Below are positions 38,531-47,769 of a stretch of 64,000 nt of DNA, one piece after another. The notes under the pieces were generated by a model. The model did no database searches. It saw nothing but the letters and a program-made list of their open reading frames with translations, and had not been told where the DNA came from. Numbering within the stretch: position 1 is the stretch's first letter; each line of letters begins with the position of its first letter. Position numbers and translations under genes: made by a program. Origin of the DNA: JAXMAR01 sp046350295 (GTDB taxonomy: Bacteria > Planctomycetota > Planctomycetia > Gemmatales > Gemmataceae); the NCBI GenBank assembly GCA_046350295.1, contig JAXMAR010000039.1, positions 1-64,000 of the forward strand, in the 5' to 3' direction.

Positions 38531-38983
38531 ATGCGCCGCGCCGTTTGGGGATTCGTCGCGATCGCGTTCTTGGGCGTGGCCGGCCACGCGAACGCGGACG
38601 ATTCGGGCGGCTTCTTCACGCGCCTGTTCGGCGGCAAGAGCAAGGCCGAGACGAAGAAGGAGGAGGCGCGGGCCAAGGAGGCGTCCGCCGACTCGCGCTC
38701 GGAAGCGGAACTCGTCGCGGCCAAGAACGCCTATTTCGAACGTCTCAAGGTCTGCAACAAGCTGCGCGAGATCGCCCTGGAAAAGGGGGACGAGGAGCTG
38801 CTGCGCAAAGCCGAGCAGCTGGAGATCCGCGTCTGGGACGTCTACCAGGGACGGATGCGGCGCCTCGCGGGCGGCGGCTCGGCGCTCTCGGCGGAACAGG
38901 CGCTCGATAGCCGTCTGCCGCCGGACACCGCCGCGGGCCGCGGCCGTTCGACTGGCGATTCCTCAAGTGCCGCGCGGAGGTAG
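38531..38983 (+). CDS. Exported hypothetical protein
   Basis: 150 residues from ATG 38531: signal peptide MRRAVWGFVAIAFLGVAGHANA, then a highly charged Lys/Glu-rich helix (KSKAETKKEEARAKEAS), a second helix region (ELVAAKNAYFERLKVCN), then a Gly/Ser/Arg-rich tail. No known domain; coiled-coil-like. It is divergent from the kinase (246 bp between starts) and is followed after 3 bp by a small lipoprotein gene, so the two form an operon. Confidence 0.7.
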   Translation: MRRAVWGFVAIAFLGVAGHANADDSGGFFTRLFGGKSKAETKKEEARAKEASADSRSEAELVAAKNAYFERLKVCNKLREIALEKGDEELLRKAEQLEIRVWDVYQGRMRRLAGGGSALSAEQALDSRLPPDTAAGRGRSTGDSSSAARR

Positions 38984-38986
38984 GTC

Positions 38987-39199
38987 ATGACACGCTCGTG
39001 GTTCGCCTTGTTGCTGGTAGGCCTGGCCGGCTGCTTCGGCCCGCACGAGGAGAAGAAAGTTCGTCCCAGCGACGAGACGCGCCCGCCCGTCAAGTTGCGG
39101 CCGATCACGGCGGACATGGTGACGCCGGAGAACGCGAACCGCCGCGCGGAGCAGCTCTTCGAGATCCTGGACAAGGAGGACGAGGGAGCGAAGAAGTAG
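38987..39199 (+). CDS. Small lipoprotein
   Basis: 70 residues with signal peptide and lipobox LAGC (MTRSWFALLLVGLAGCFG), then a short polar segment (PPVKLRPITADMVTPEN) and an acidic helix (RRAEQLFEILDKEDEG). Translationally close to the gene before it (3 bp). A strong terminator follows at 39239. Function unknown. Confidence 0.72.
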   Translation: MTRSWFALLLVGLAGCFGPHEEKKVRPSDETRPPVKLRPITADMVTPENANRRAEQLFEILDKEDEGAKK

Positions 39200-39238
39200 C
39201 CGGAACACCACGCTGGCGCCGTCACGCGCGGCGCCTGG

Positions 39239-39287
39239 CCAGGTCGGCCGCTTTCGGGGGAAGCGCCGGCCTGGTCCTTTTTTTTTT
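39239..39287 (+). terminator. Rho-independent terminator of the 38531-39199 operon
   Basis: Arms CCAGGTCGGCCGCTT (39239-39253) and AAGCGCCGGCCTGG (39261-39274) pair almost fully and are followed within three bases by ten T (39278-39287). Confidence 0.85.
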
Positions 39288-39317
39288 CGCGTGGACTCAA
39301 GTCCGCGCGGCTTCGCT

Positions 39318-39551
39318 TCACGGCAAAGCCTCGATGTACTCCACCTCCGGCACGAGCCGCCGCAACTCCTGCTCGATACCGTGAACGGCAGCCATGATCG
39401 AGCTGGGGCAGGAGCCGCAGACGCCGTTGAGGCGGATGCGGGCGACGCCGTCGGCCACGTCAACGACTTCGAGAGCGGAACCGTCCATGGCGAGGGCGGG
39501 GCCGACGTCGCGCGTGAGGGCTTCGATGACGCGTTGTCTCAGATCTTGCAT
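39318..39551 (-). CDS. NifU-type C-terminal domain (Fe-S scaffold) protein
   Basis: 77 residues; start MQDLRQRVIEALTRDVGPAL, with the Fe-S ligand motif CGSCPSS near residue 46 and VPEVEYIEAL at the end. Such stand-alone NifU/Nfu domains bind a transient Fe-S cluster and pass it to target proteins. The ATG lies within the end of the ATP-grasp gene (13-bp overlap), so expression is coupled to that gene. Confidence 0.9.
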   Translation of the reverse strand: MQDLRQRVIEALTRDVGPALAMDGSALEVVDVADGVARIRLNGVCGSCPSSIMAAVHGIEQELRRLVPEVEYIEALP

Positions 39552-40606
39552 GTCGCTGTCTCGGGGATGGATTCGATAGCGCCGTCGCTCGTGAAGCGCA
39601 CGCGTCCGGGTCGCCAGCGCGGCGCCACGGGCATTCCGCGCGTGAGGTTCAACCAGGCCACAGCGATATTATCGCGACAGAGCCGGCGCAGGCCAACATA
39701 CGCCGTCGTCACGCGCGGATTGATTTCAATGACGTGATCTTCGTCGCCGTCCGGCGCGGAGCCGAGCACAAGGTCGACGCCGGCGTATCCGCGCAGGTTC
39801 GGGAAAGCGCTCAGCGCTCGCGTCGCAAGGCGCAAGGCCCGTTCCTCGAGCGGCGCCGGCAACGGCGCCTCGCCGCCCCGATAGGCGATACCGTGTCCAT
39901 GGCATGGTTCGAAGCCGATGACGCTCTGCCGGCCGGCGCGTAGCGGAATCGCCGCCCCGTCTCCCACCAGGAAGGCGGCGCTCGCCGCGCAACCGGAGAT
40001 CAGGGGTTGCAAGAGAAGGTCGGCTGCGCCCGCCGCGCTTCGGGACGCGCGCACGGCCCGCGCCAGATGCGCGGCGCCGTCAATCCGGGTCAGTCCCAGG
40101 CAACCGGCCCCGAAACGCGGCTTGCAGACGAGCGGGTAGGTCAACGGGTCGGGATCGAGCCGGTCCTCGTCGCCCGGCCGCAGGAGCGCGACGATGGGCG
40201 GCGTCCGAACGCCGGCCTCTTGCAATACGCAAGCCAGGTTCGCCTTGTCCGCCACGCATCGAATCCTGTCCGGGGCGGAGCCGAGAAGACGGCCCCCGTT
40301 AGCGAGCGCCTCGGCGGAGCGGCCGGCGAGCAGATCGTCGAATTCCGGGGCGACCACCAGGGTGAGATCGGCATCGCGTGCCGCCGCGCGAAACGCCTCC
40401 CGCTCCTTGGTTGAATCCGTCTTGTGGCATACATGACCCAGAGCCCGCTCGGCGCCGGTGTCGAGCAGCGTCACAACCTCCACACCGGGTACCTGCATGA
40501 AATCTTCGACGAGCGCTCCGAGCATGGCCCAGCCTTCGCCGCGCAGGGCTGCGGACGCCTCGCCCAGTCCACCCGCCGACGCCATTTCGTAAATGAAGAG
40601 CCGCAT
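39539..40606 (-). CDS. ATP-grasp ligase family protein
   Basis: 355 residues, start MRLFIYEMASAGGLG. ATP-grasp layout: N-terminal pre-ATP fold (DADLTLVVAPEFDDLLAGRS), DPLTYPLVCKPRFGAGCLG (nucleotide loop), DLLLQPLISGCAASAAFLVG and the metal-binding HVIEINPRVTTAYVGLRR. It resembles the ATP-grasp ligases near methanofuran or tyramine-glutamate ligation genes of methylotrophic planctomycetes, but also generic small-molecule ligases; substrate not assigned. It lies 6 bp after the XdhC-type gene and overlaps a NifU gene. Confidence 0.82.
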   Translation of the reverse strand: MRLFIYEMASAGGLGEASAALRGEGWAMLGALVEDFMQVPGVEVVTLLDTGAERALGHVCHKTDSTKEREAFRAAARDADLTLVVAPEFDDLLAGRSAEALANGGRLLGSAPDRIRCVADKANLACVLQEAGVRTPPIVALLRPGDEDRLDPDPLTYPLVCKPRFGAGCLGLTRIDGAAHLARAVRASRSAAGAADLLLQPLISGCAASAAFLVGDGAAIPLRAGRQSVIGFEPCHGHGIAYRGGEAPLPAPLEERALRLATRALSAFPNLRGYAGVDLVLGSAPDGDEDHVIEINPRVTTAYVGLRRLCRDNIAVAWLNLTRGMPVAPRWRPGRVRFTSDGAIESIPETATCKI

Positions 40607-40612
40607 GCCGCG

Positions 40613-41680
40613 TCAGAGCTCCACCCATTCGCGGGCGGCGTGGATGGTCGCGCCGCGGTTGCGCACGGCGATGAGTTCGGCGACGATACTGACCGCGATC
40701 TCGGGCACCGTCTGGGAGCCGATATCGAGGCCGAGCGGGGCGTGGACGCGCAGCGCTCGCGGCACGCCGCGCCAGCAAGTCCTGAAAGATGAGTTTGATC
40801 TTACGCTTGCTGCCGATGAGGCCGACGTAGCCGGCGGCGTGGTCGCCAGGTGGAAGAGAGCTTCCTCGTCGTGGGCGTGGCCGCGCGTGACGATGAGCGC
40901 GTACGTCCCAGGGGTCAGTTCGCCGCTCATCCCGGCCAGGGTTTGGCCAATGTCGCCCACGATGCAGTGTGCTCCAGGAAACCGCTCCTGGTTGCTGTAC
41001 GCTGCCCGGTCGTCCAGCACCTCGATTTCGAAGTCGACGTCGGCCGCCAGGCGCGCGACCGCATGGCCCACGTGGCCGCCGCCCACGATCAGAAGCGTGA
41101 TGCGCGGCAAGACGGGAAGGTAAGCCACGCCCGGCTGATGGTAAGCACGCGGGCGACTGGACAGCGGCACGAGGCGCTGCGCCACATCGGGCGGCGGGCC
41201 GGTCGCGGCGAGCTGGTCCATGAGACGGCCGGCGCCGTCGAAAAGATAGCGGCTGCCCAGCGCCGGCCAGCCGGGTCTGTCCTGGATGATGGCGGCTTCG
41301 GTGCAGCCCTGGCCGGCTTCGACAAGGCCGCGGAAGCGATGAAAGTAGGCGGCAGTGGCGGCGCCGAGCGGCGCGGCGAGAATGTTCATCCGTCCGCCGC
41401 AGATCAGGCCGTCATCCCAGCCGTAATTGTCGTCAAGGCAAAAGGAGAGCAGGGAAGGAGCCGAAGGGGTGTCGCCGGCGAGCGTGCGCAGCGCCTGGCG
41501 CTTCACCTCGGCTTCGACACAACCGCCGCCGAGTGTGCCGGCTTGAGAGCCGTCGGCGAAAACGAGCATCGCGGCGCCCGCCTTTTGCGGCGTGGATCCG
41601 CGTGTCTCCACCACCGAGCAATAAACGCAGGGACGGCCGGCTTCGAGGGCCTCATCGAGAGCGACGAGCAGATCGCGCAT
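40613..41680 (-). CDS. XdhC/CoxI family protein (two compensating frameshifts)
   Basis: 355 residues as read. N-terminal XdhC domain: VETRGSTPQKAGAAMLVF, GTLGGGCVEAEVKRQAL, CGGRMNILAAP. C-terminal XdhC Rossmann domain: LLIVGGGHVGHAVARLA, VLDDRAAYSN, YALIVTRGHAHDEEAL and GLDIGSQTVPEIAVSIVAELIAVRN. Between 40840 and 40750 the coding frame changes and comes back: the natural reading YVGLIGSKRKIKLIFQDLL is in another frame. XdhC proteins hand sulfurated molybdenum cofactor to xanthine-dehydrogenase-type enzymes; none is in the window. First gene of the XdhC/ATP-grasp/NifU unit. Confidence 0.85.
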   Translation of the reverse strand: MRDLLVALDEALEAGRPCVYCSVVETRGSTPQKAGAAMLVFADGSQAGTLGGGCVEAEVKRQALRTLAGDTPSAPSLLSFCLDDNYGWDDGLICGGRMNILAAPLGAATAAYFHRFRGLVEAGQGCTEAAIIQDRPGWPALGSRYLFDGAGRLMDQLAATGPPPDVAQRLVPLSSRPRAYHQPGVAYLPVLPRITLLIVGGGHVGHAVARLAADVDFEIEVLDDRAAYSNQERFPGAHCIVGDIGQTLAGMSGELTPGTYALIVTRGHAHDEEALFHLATTPPATSASSAASVRSNSSFRTCWRGVPRALRVHAPLGLDIGSQTVPEIAVSIVAELIAVRNRGATIHAAREWVEL

Positions 41681-41732
41681 GCCATCAATGTATAACGCGG
41701 AGCCGCTTTTGTGATCAGGGGCAAATCGGCGT

Positions 41733-43928
41733 CTAGCCGCTAACCGGCGCCGTTGTCGCCGGTTCGGCGTGCGTTTTCTGGCGGTACTTGTCCACGATCC
41801 GTTCCTGCAGCGCCAGAATGCCGCCCATGCTCTTGAAGAGAATCCGCTTCAGCTTGTCCTGCACCTCGGCAAGTTGGCCGAGCAGTTCCTGAATCCAGTC
41901 CGGCGCAATCGTTTGCTCGGCGGTCCCGAGGTGGCGGACCACGGGCTTATGGAGCAGGAAGTCGCGAAGGACGGTCCCCGCGCTGATGTTGCGCAGGGCC
42001 GGGATGCGCCGTTCGTTCGCGTCACGCAGCAGTTGGTGCAGCCGGCCCGCCGCCTCGGTCAGCCCGTGGCGCACGGCGGCGAAATCCTCGGGCGAAAGCT
42101 CGCGCCGAGACGAAGCCCAGGCGAGTATGTTTTGCGTTTCGTTGATGCTCTTGATGACATTGCGGTGCATCTCCTGCGCGGCCAGATGGAAACGATAACG
42201 CTCCACCAGCTCTTGCTTCAGGTCCGGCTGTTCCACGGCGAGCTTGGAGCAAGCGAGAAAGACGCGCTCGTCCAGCTGGCCCAGGTAGGCGCGGTCCTCT
42301 TCGATCTCCTTGCCGACCTGCTCCAGCAGAACCTTCGCCTGGGTCGGCGCGTAGGGCTGGCCGCGAAACTCCAGCTTTGGGCCCTTGGGTTGAATCCGGC
42401 CGCTCACCAGCGCGGCGAGGAGGTCGAAATCATCGAGACGTTTGTTGTACTCGGTCACCCAACCGGCGAGAGTCGGAGCGTACACCTCGTCCAGATGACG
42501 CAGCGCGAGCGGTGGCGGCAAAACATCGGCGCGGCGCAGCAACGAGGTCAGGTCCTCGATCTCCAGGTAACGGTTGTCGTAAAGACCCGCGTAGCGCTCC
42601 GCGTAGGTGGTCTCCGCATATTCCTCGTCCAGAAAACGCTGCACCGCCGCCACATCGCTGAACGGTGGATCGACGCTGAGTTTGTGGTACACGTGGTAAT
42701 AGCGCCGCGTCACCTCGAAACGCAGCTCCTCGGCGTTGTCGAACAGCAGCCAGCAGGGCCGCTCGTCGAGCGCCGCCGCCAGGTAGTGCGCTTTCGCGCT
42801 CGCTTCCCGATCGGCGTTCGAGGGGTGGGTCGCCCACATCGGTGGCGGCCCGATCCCGTCTTCGCCCGGCGTGAACACCTGCACGCTCGGACCCCGCTCC
42901 GCCGGCCGCTCGCCAAGCTGCGGCCGCTTCATCAGGAAGCGCACGCGCTCCCCGGCCGTCTTCTGGTGGGCGAAGACATCCCGGCTGTAGAGCTTGTGGT
43001 CGGCGGCGGCCCAGAGGTCGCCGGCAAGCTGGCGGAAGGCCTGATCCGCGTAACTGCTGCGCAAGAGGCCCAGAACGATGGCGTCGCTTCCCGCCACGCT
43101 CACGGCGACGCGATCCGCGTTGAATTCCATCAGCCGCATCAGCGACAGGTTGGTGAGGTTGATCGCCTTGAAAACACTTTCGAGCACCTTGCGCAATCCC
43201 CACAAGATGCCGAGGAAGATCCAGACGAAGATGGCGATCCGCAGGTCCCAGCTCTTGGCCTGGCTCAGCATTCGGTCGAGCCAGTCCCGGCCATAGATGA
43301 TGTCGCCCAGGACCCGGCTGGCGACGTAGACGTACGAGCCGACTTTCATGCTCTTTTGCGAGAAGTGGCCGAACTCGTGGGCGAGCACGGCCTTGAACTC
43401 GCTCAGGTCGATCATGTTGACGAGTCCCAGGCCGATCAAAAGGTTCTTGCGCGTCGGCAGGAAGAGACTGAGGAACGACGAGTGATAGAAGACGGCGGCG
43501 TTTACATCGGGCGAGACGAAGATCTTCTTGGGGAAGGGCGCCCGCGTATCGGCGCACACCTGCCGGATGAAGTCGAAAAGCCGCGGCTGGTCCTTCGCGC
43601 TGATCTCGACGAGGAGCGTTCGATCCTGCTTCGTTCCCTTGAACAGGCCACGCAAAAGATAGAGGAACAAGAGCCCGGAGCAAACGATGGCGACGAAGCG
43701 GAAGAACGGATAGCTGTCCCGCTCGGCCCGCGCCGGCCAGGGCGCGGTGACGAGATGGTAGCAGAGCCAGGCCGAGCCGGCCACGAGGGCGAGGTACAGC
43801 AAGAGCGACAGGAAGAGGCTGAGCAGGACGGCGATGACCTGCAGGCGATAGCGCGGCGTCGGCCGGGTGAAGTCGCGCGGCACATCGGCGGGACCGGGCG
43901 GATAGATGGAGTGGACGGCGTGGCTCAT
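41733..43928 (-). CDS. Membrane-bound M48 family metallopeptidase
   Basis: 731 residues. Two N-terminal membrane helices (VIAVLLSLFLSLLLYLALVA; FVAIVCSGLLFLYLL), then an M48 domain with zinc motif HEFGH at 184-188 and a third ligand in LMEFNADRVA near residue 275, with two more hydrophobic segments (IFVWIFLGILWGL). The long C-terminal part (~400 residues, YLGQLDERVFLACSK) is unique to planctomycete versions and helical. HtpX/Ste24-like membrane protein quality control is likely. Confidence 0.9.
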   Translation of the reverse strand: MSHAVHSIYPPGPADVPRDFTRPTPRYRLQVIAVLLSLFLSLLLYLALVAGSAWLCYHLVTAPWPARAERDSYPFFRFVAIVCSGLLFLYLLRGLFKGTKQDRTLLVEISAKDQPRLFDFIRQVCADTRAPFPKKIFVSPDVNAAVFYHSSFLSLFLPTRKNLLIGLGLVNMIDLSEFKAVLAHEFGHFSQKSMKVGSYVYVASRVLGDIIYGRDWLDRMLSQAKSWDLRIAIFVWIFLGILWGLRKVLESVFKAINLTNLSLMRLMEFNADRVAVSVAGSDAIVLGLLRSSYADQAFRQLAGDLWAAADHKLYSRDVFAHQKTAGERVRFLMKRPQLGERPAERGPSVQVFTPGEDGIGPPPMWATHPSNADREASAKAHYLAAALDERPCWLLFDNAEELRFEVTRRYYHVYHKLSVDPPFSDVAAVQRFLDEEYAETTYAERYAGLYDNRYLEIEDLTSLLRRADVLPPPLALRHLDEVYAPTLAGWVTEYNKRLDDFDLLAALVSGRIQPKGPKLEFRGQPYAPTQAKVLLEQVGKEIEEDRAYLGQLDERVFLACSKLAVEQPDLKQELVERYRFHLAAQEMHRNVIKSINETQNILAWASSRRELSPEDFAAVRHGLTEAAGRLHQLLRDANERRIPALRNISAGTVLRDFLLHKPVVRHLGTAEQTIAPDWIQELLGQLAEVQDKLKRILFKSMGGILALQERIVDKYRQKTHAEPATTAPVSG

Positions 43929-44078
43929 ACAGGCGAAGCGGTTGCGACGAAGTTCGGAGACGGGACCTGTGCTCGGTCGAGCCCTCCCATGCTAACACGC
44001 CGCCGCCGCGCTGTCATCCCGTCATGCCCGTTGTAGGATAGTCCGCATCACCACGAACCACACTCCAATGAGGCGGCC

Positions 44079-44987
<909 letters not shown>

Positions 44988-45020
44988 CCAGGCGACCTGG
45001 CCGAAGGGTATACTTTGGGT

Positions 45021-45224
45021 ATGAACAAGACTAGCAATGGCTCCGCCATTCTGGACCGAATCCTCGACCCGGTCACTTCGTCTCTGAACGAAGAGGCCGC
45101 GCGCAAGTTAATCGGCCTGAAGGCTGATCGAAAAGCTCAGGCACGCGTCGCCAAGTTGGCCGAGAAGTGCAATGAGGGAGAGTTGACGCCGCGCGAGCGC
45201 CAAGAATATGAAGGTTCTTCGTGA
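45021..45224 (+). pseudogene. 5' part of a small gene split by the ISL3 element
   Basis: From ATG 45021: MNKTSNGSAILDRILDP, then EEAARKLIGLKADRKAQAR and LTPRERQEYE. The codons up to 45212 belong to the original gene; after that the frame runs into the IS and stops at 45224. Rejoined to 46566-46649 without one target-duplication copy, it gives a 91-residue protein that ends LLGKRKQPA and overlaps the HNH gene start by ATGA. Confidence 0.85.
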
Positions 45225-46557
45225 AGTCGAGTGGGTGGTTTTTCGCCTCTCGTAGCCATTTCGCCCCGTGATTTACTGGCAAAAGCGCTTTCCTTCCCTT
45301 GGAAACCTGTCACGATGAGTCGATGCCAACTCGACGACAACTCCGTGACGCTTATCGCTTCCCTGGCTTCGAGCCCTGGCCAGCGTGCGCGGACTCTGGC
45401 GACCCGCGCCGTCCTCACCTCAAGCGGCGACGAAAACGGCATGCGGCCTCTGCGGCCACTCGTTCGCAAGCTTCTACGATCAGAGGCCACGTCAAGTGGC
45501 GATCCTGGCCTGTGGGGACAAACGCGTCTATCTCGCCTTCGCCATTCGTCGGGTCGATTGTTGGCGGTGCGGCGCTGCAGGACCGAGCGGTTGGATTGGC
45601 TGGCCAACAACCCCTTCTACACCAAACGCTTCGCCTTCTTCGTGGGACGTCGCTGCCGGGACAGTTCCATCAAGGCCGTGGCCGACGAGCGCCCTCGATT
45701 GGCATACGGTCAAGGAACTCGACAAGCAGTACATGGCCGAGCAACCTGCCGCCGGCAACCCGACACCGAGGGCCATCGGCATCGACGAGATCGCCATTGG
45801 TAGAGGGCTACTCCTACCGCATTGTCGTCAGCGACTTGATCCGCCGCCGGCCCATCTGGTTCGGCGGCCAAGACCGCCCGAGCAGGGCCTGGACGCGCCT
45901 TCTACGCCTGGCTGGGCCGCGAAAAATCCAGCAAAATCCGCCTGGCCGTCATGGACATGTGGAAGGCGTTTCGCAACTCCACCTCGGCGAGGGAACGCCC
46001 CGCAAGCCGAGATCGTCTTTGACAAATTTCATGTGCTGCGTCATTTGCAGACGGCCTTTGATCCAGGTGCGCAGAGCGATGAGCGCCTGCCTGACCGGGA
46101 GGATCGCTGTTTCATCAAGGGCCAGAAGTACACGCTGCTGTCACGCTGCGCGCAACCTCACCTCAAGGGGAAGAAAGCATTGAAACTGCTGTTCAAAGTC
46201 AACAAACGCCTCAACACGGCTTACCTTCTCAAAGAGTCCTTCGAGCAACTCTGGGACTGAAACGCCGGGCTGGGCCCAACGCTTCTTCGCCAACTGGGCG
46301 CGACGCGCTCAAATGGCAGCGGCTCGAACCCTACGAGAAGTTCGCCGCCATGATCGAGGCCCATTGGGACGGCATCGTCGCCTACCGCCACACGGACAAC
46401 AAAGTCGCCCTGGGCTTCGTCGAGGGCCTCAACAACAAGATCCGCTCCCTGCAAAGACCGCGCTTCGGCTTCCGCGATGAGGAGTACCTGCGCCTGAAAA
46501 TCCTCACCTGCATGCTGCCAAAACTGTAAAAATTCACCCTCGACTTCACGAAGAGCC
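45213..46557 (+). mobile_element. ISL3-type insertion sequence, 1345 bp
   Basis: The left end GGTTCTTCGTGAAGTCGAGT and right end (minus strand) GGCTCTTCGTGAAGTCGAGG are inverted repeats of ~20 bp. Both ends are flanked by an identical 8-bp target duplication, AATATGAA, at 45205-45212 and 46558-46565. The encoded transposase is decayed. Length, end type and 8-bp duplication all fit the ISL3 family. Confidence 0.92.
45323..46529 (+). pseudogene. ISL3-type transposase, multiply frameshifted
   Basis: Pieces in three frames follow the ISL3 order: MPTRRQLRDAYRFPGFEP, zinc-finger-like CGLCGHSFASFYDQRPRQ, LDWLANNPFYTKRFAFFVG, AIGIDEIAIG (DDE region), GYSYRIVVSDLIRRRPIWF, KIRLAVMDMWKAFRNS, EIVFDKFHVLRHLQTAFD and near the end VALGFVEGLNNKIRSLQ and DEEYLRLKILTCMLPKL. 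An in-frame TGA at about 46258 and at least five frame changes make it inactive. The original start is probably ATG 45323 and the end TAA 46527. Confidence 0.85.
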
Positions 46558-46565
46558 AATATGAA

Positions 46566-46649
46566 ATGTACGTCATGGCGGGCCACTTCGTTGCCATCCT
46601 CCAGGCGAAGGCGCAAATCCTTTTGGGGAAGCGTAAGCAGCCCGCATGA
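46566..46649 (+). pseudogene. 3' part of the split small gene
   Basis: Reads MYVMAGHFVAILQAKAQI and LLGKRKQPA, in the phase that continues RQEYE from 45212. TGA at 46647-46649 overlaps ATG 46646 of the HNH gene as ATGA, evidence of former translational coupling. Confidence 0.85.
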
Positions 46650-47070
46650 AACGGTCTATTCTCGCCTTCGTCCGCTCGCGCCGGCCAACGCTGCGAGTAC
46701 TGCCACCTGCACGAAAGCAATCTTCCGTTCTACCTTTCCATATCGAGCACATCATTGCGCGAAACACCATGGCGGCGATCATCCGAAAAACCTTGCGTGG
46801 TCGTGCCATGAATGCAATCTCGCGAAATCCTGCAATTTGAGCGGCCGAGATCCCTTGAAGGGGCGCATCGTCGTTCTCTTCAACCCGCGTCGGCAACGTT
46901 GGCAGCGACACTTCAACTGGGAAGGCGCCCGCTTGGCGGGCCTCACGCCCTGCGGCCGAGCGACGGTCGATGTTCTCAACATCAACGAGCCGGAACGCGT
47001 CAAGCTGCGTGAACTGCTCATTGTCGCAGGCCTATTTCCGCCGGTTGGGACTGAATCCCCGTCCGGCTAA
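46646..47070 (+). CDS. HNH endonuclease family protein (frameshifted)
   Basis: Restored protein ~142 residues. Frames carry FVRSRAGQ-like CEYCHLHES (first zinc/Cys pair), FHIEHIIARKHHGGDHPKNLAWSCHECN (H-N-H core with the second Cys pair), then KSCNLSGRDPLKGRIVVLFNPR and NEPERVKLRELLIVAGLFPP to TAA at 47068. Two or three single-base frame changes lie between 46680 and 46780. Its partner, the small gene upstream, is split by the IS, so the cassette is inactive or needs a new start signal. These small-protein/HNH pairs recur in planctomycete genomes. Confidence 0.75.
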
Positions 47071-47116
47071 GATGAACGGTTGACTCTACCTCGCCTTCCG
47101 GGCGGATCGATATCTA

Positions 47117-47693
47117 ATGGCTCACACCTACCGCTTCCTCGCCGCTCTGCTCACCATCGCCCTCGTCGCCACCATCGGCCTTGGCTTCTGGTCCTTCTTC
47201 CATACCGAGGTGACCGAGTTCAAGAAAAACATCTTCCTCGTCCACTTCTTCTCGGGCTCGTCACCGCCCTTGGCCTCCCTGCTCGCTCACTGCCTCATCT
47301 TCACTTACTTCCTCGGCACGGGGCGCGCGGGTGAAGGAGGTGACGCTCGCCTACAAGCTGCCGGATGAGCCCTGGCACAAGGAGACGCGCGAGCTGACGC
47401 AAGACCTTCCCCCTGCCCTGTTCGCCATGCTCGCGGCCATCGCGACCTCGGCGGCCGGGGCCGGCGTGCAGCTTCAGGCCTGGCACTGGAGCGCCCACAT
47501 GTCGCTCGCCTTCCTCACGCTCGCCATCAATCTCTGGGCGTTTCGCGTCGAGACGCGGAATGTGACTCTCAATAACGCCGTCATCCAGGGCGTGCTGGCG
47601 GAGGTGGACCGGGTGCTGGAAAGCGGCCTCGTCAGCAACGAGGAGGCCCTCAAGGAAGAGACGCCGGTTGCGACCCCGCCGCGCGAAGGGTAG
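47117..47693 (+). CDS. Membrane protein with three helices (frameshifted)
   Basis: ATG 47117 gives FLAALLTIALVATIGLGFW, then the helix region breaks: natural reading GLVTALG is in another frame, and after 47325 the frame changes again to KEVTLAYKLPDEPW, LFAMLAAIATSAAGAGVQLQA and AHMSLAFLTLAINLWAF. Restored size ~192 residues with about four hydrophobic segments and an acidic tail. Family not recognised. Three single-base changes, two compensating. Confidence 0.55.
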
Positions 47694-47700
47694 AGTGGAC

Positions 47701-47755
47701 GTGGGGCAGGCCGCCTGGCCTGCCCGGCGCCGGCCGGCCAGGCGGCCTGCCCCAC
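47701..47755. repeat. Dispersed palindrome, copy A
   Basis: GTGGGGCAGGCCGCCTGGCC (47701-47720) and its reverse-complement arm GGCCAGGCGGCCTGCCCCAC (47736-47755) surround a ~15-bp GC-rich loop. A second copy lies at 55766-55819. Confidence 0.85.
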
Positions 47756-47769
47756 GGCTGGAGACCTCC

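Noticed and set aside
41769..44036. 755-residue plus-strand frame over the M48 gene
   Set aside because: Antisense shadow of a GC-rich gene; the minus frame has the HEFGH motif and membrane helices.
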